Part shown: one piece after another, positions 22,683 to 22,754 of the stretch
Layout of the letters: each line of letters begins with the position of its first letter
How positions within the stretch are numbered: the stretch's first letter is position 1
Assembly: GCA_021846065.1 (NCBI GenBank)
Contig: JAJZCP010000003.1
Span: forward strand, 1-22,754
Length of the DNA stretch: 22,754 nucleotides
Source of the DNA: Acidobacteriota bacterium
GTDB lineage: Bacteria > Acidobacteriota > Terriglobia > Terriglobales > Acidobacteriaceae
Direction: 5' to 3'
The notes under the pieces: generated by a model
Databases searched by the model: none
What the model saw: only the letters and a program-made list of their open reading frames with translations
What the model was told of the DNA's origin: nothing
Made by a program: the position numbers and the translations under genes

Positions 22683-22754
22683 AGAAGCGCTCCTTGGCGA
22701 CGGACAAAGATGAGATTGTGCCGCGTTAGTCGATGTTGGCGTGTTTCGTTTGAC
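22683..22754 (-). promoter_or_regulatory. Start of the TonB-receptor upstream region (cut by window edge)
   Basis: Apart from the ribosome-binding site at 22690-22695, these 72 bp show a CACAAT hexamer on the minus strand that could be a weak -10 box. No matching -35 is recognisable. The promoter may lie beyond the window. Confidence 0.25.

Overview
The window looks like chromosomal DNA from an Acidobacteriota, most likely class Terriglobia (Acidobacteriaceae). I infer this from the GC-rich coding style and from gene types common in that group: a 1133-residue Oar-like TonB-dependent receptor with an N-terminal carboxypeptidase-regulatory domain, a MerR-type HTH fused to TPRs, a secreted DUF1080 protein, GTP-dependent PEP carboxykinase, and an RsuA/RluB-type pseudouridine synthase with very long disordered tails. 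No database search was possible, so the assignment is an inference.

Layout. At 1-1698 (+) there are two short-chain-dehydrogenase-type oxidoreductases, the first cut by the window edge, followed by a hairpin terminator and a 4 x 16 bp tandem repeat. At 1945-2880 (-) lies a Tat-exported aldo/keto reductase, and at 3256-3331 (-) a CAT-anticodon tRNA. The + strand then carries pckG (3552-5378), a large secreted beta-helix glycosidase with PKD and PA14 modules (about 5453-7723) and a small secreted DUF1080 protein (7891-8649). On the - strand follow a MerR-TPR regulator-like protein (8740-9702) and a GT39/ArnT-like membrane glycosyltransferase (9863-11833). An exopolyphosphatase/GppA-family gene (12100-13674, +) meets a sixA-like phosphatase (13626-14153, -) tail to tail with a 49-bp overlap. 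tRNA-Thr(CGT) (-) and a 540-bp intergenic region with an AT-rich patch come next. Then come scpB and the pseudouridine synthase (14990-18114, +) in the common scpB-rluB order, ending at a strong terminator. The window closes with a secreted PLC/GDPD-like phosphodiesterase and the TonB-dependent receptor, both on the - strand.

How the genes fit together. The beta-helix glycosidase, DUF1080 protein and Oar-like receptor suit a soil heterotroph that breaks down and imports complex carbohydrates, and PEPCK supports gluconeogenesis. The Ppx/GppA-SixA pair points to phosphate or (p)ppGpp/polyphosphate biology. scpB-rluB are housekeeping genes for chromosome segregation and rRNA modification.

I see no transposase, integrase, CRISPR array, phage module or defence system, and I do not claim a new system. 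The observations most worth checking are: an apparent reversal of third-codon-position G/C strand bias near 16.3 kb; a probable tRNA-Ile2 that would be mislabelled tRNA-Met; a CsoR-family-like dyad in an AT-rich patch with no obvious target gene; an 11-bp-period Pho-box-like repeat upstream of sixA; and the degenerate pentapeptide-repeat tail of the pseudouridine synthase.
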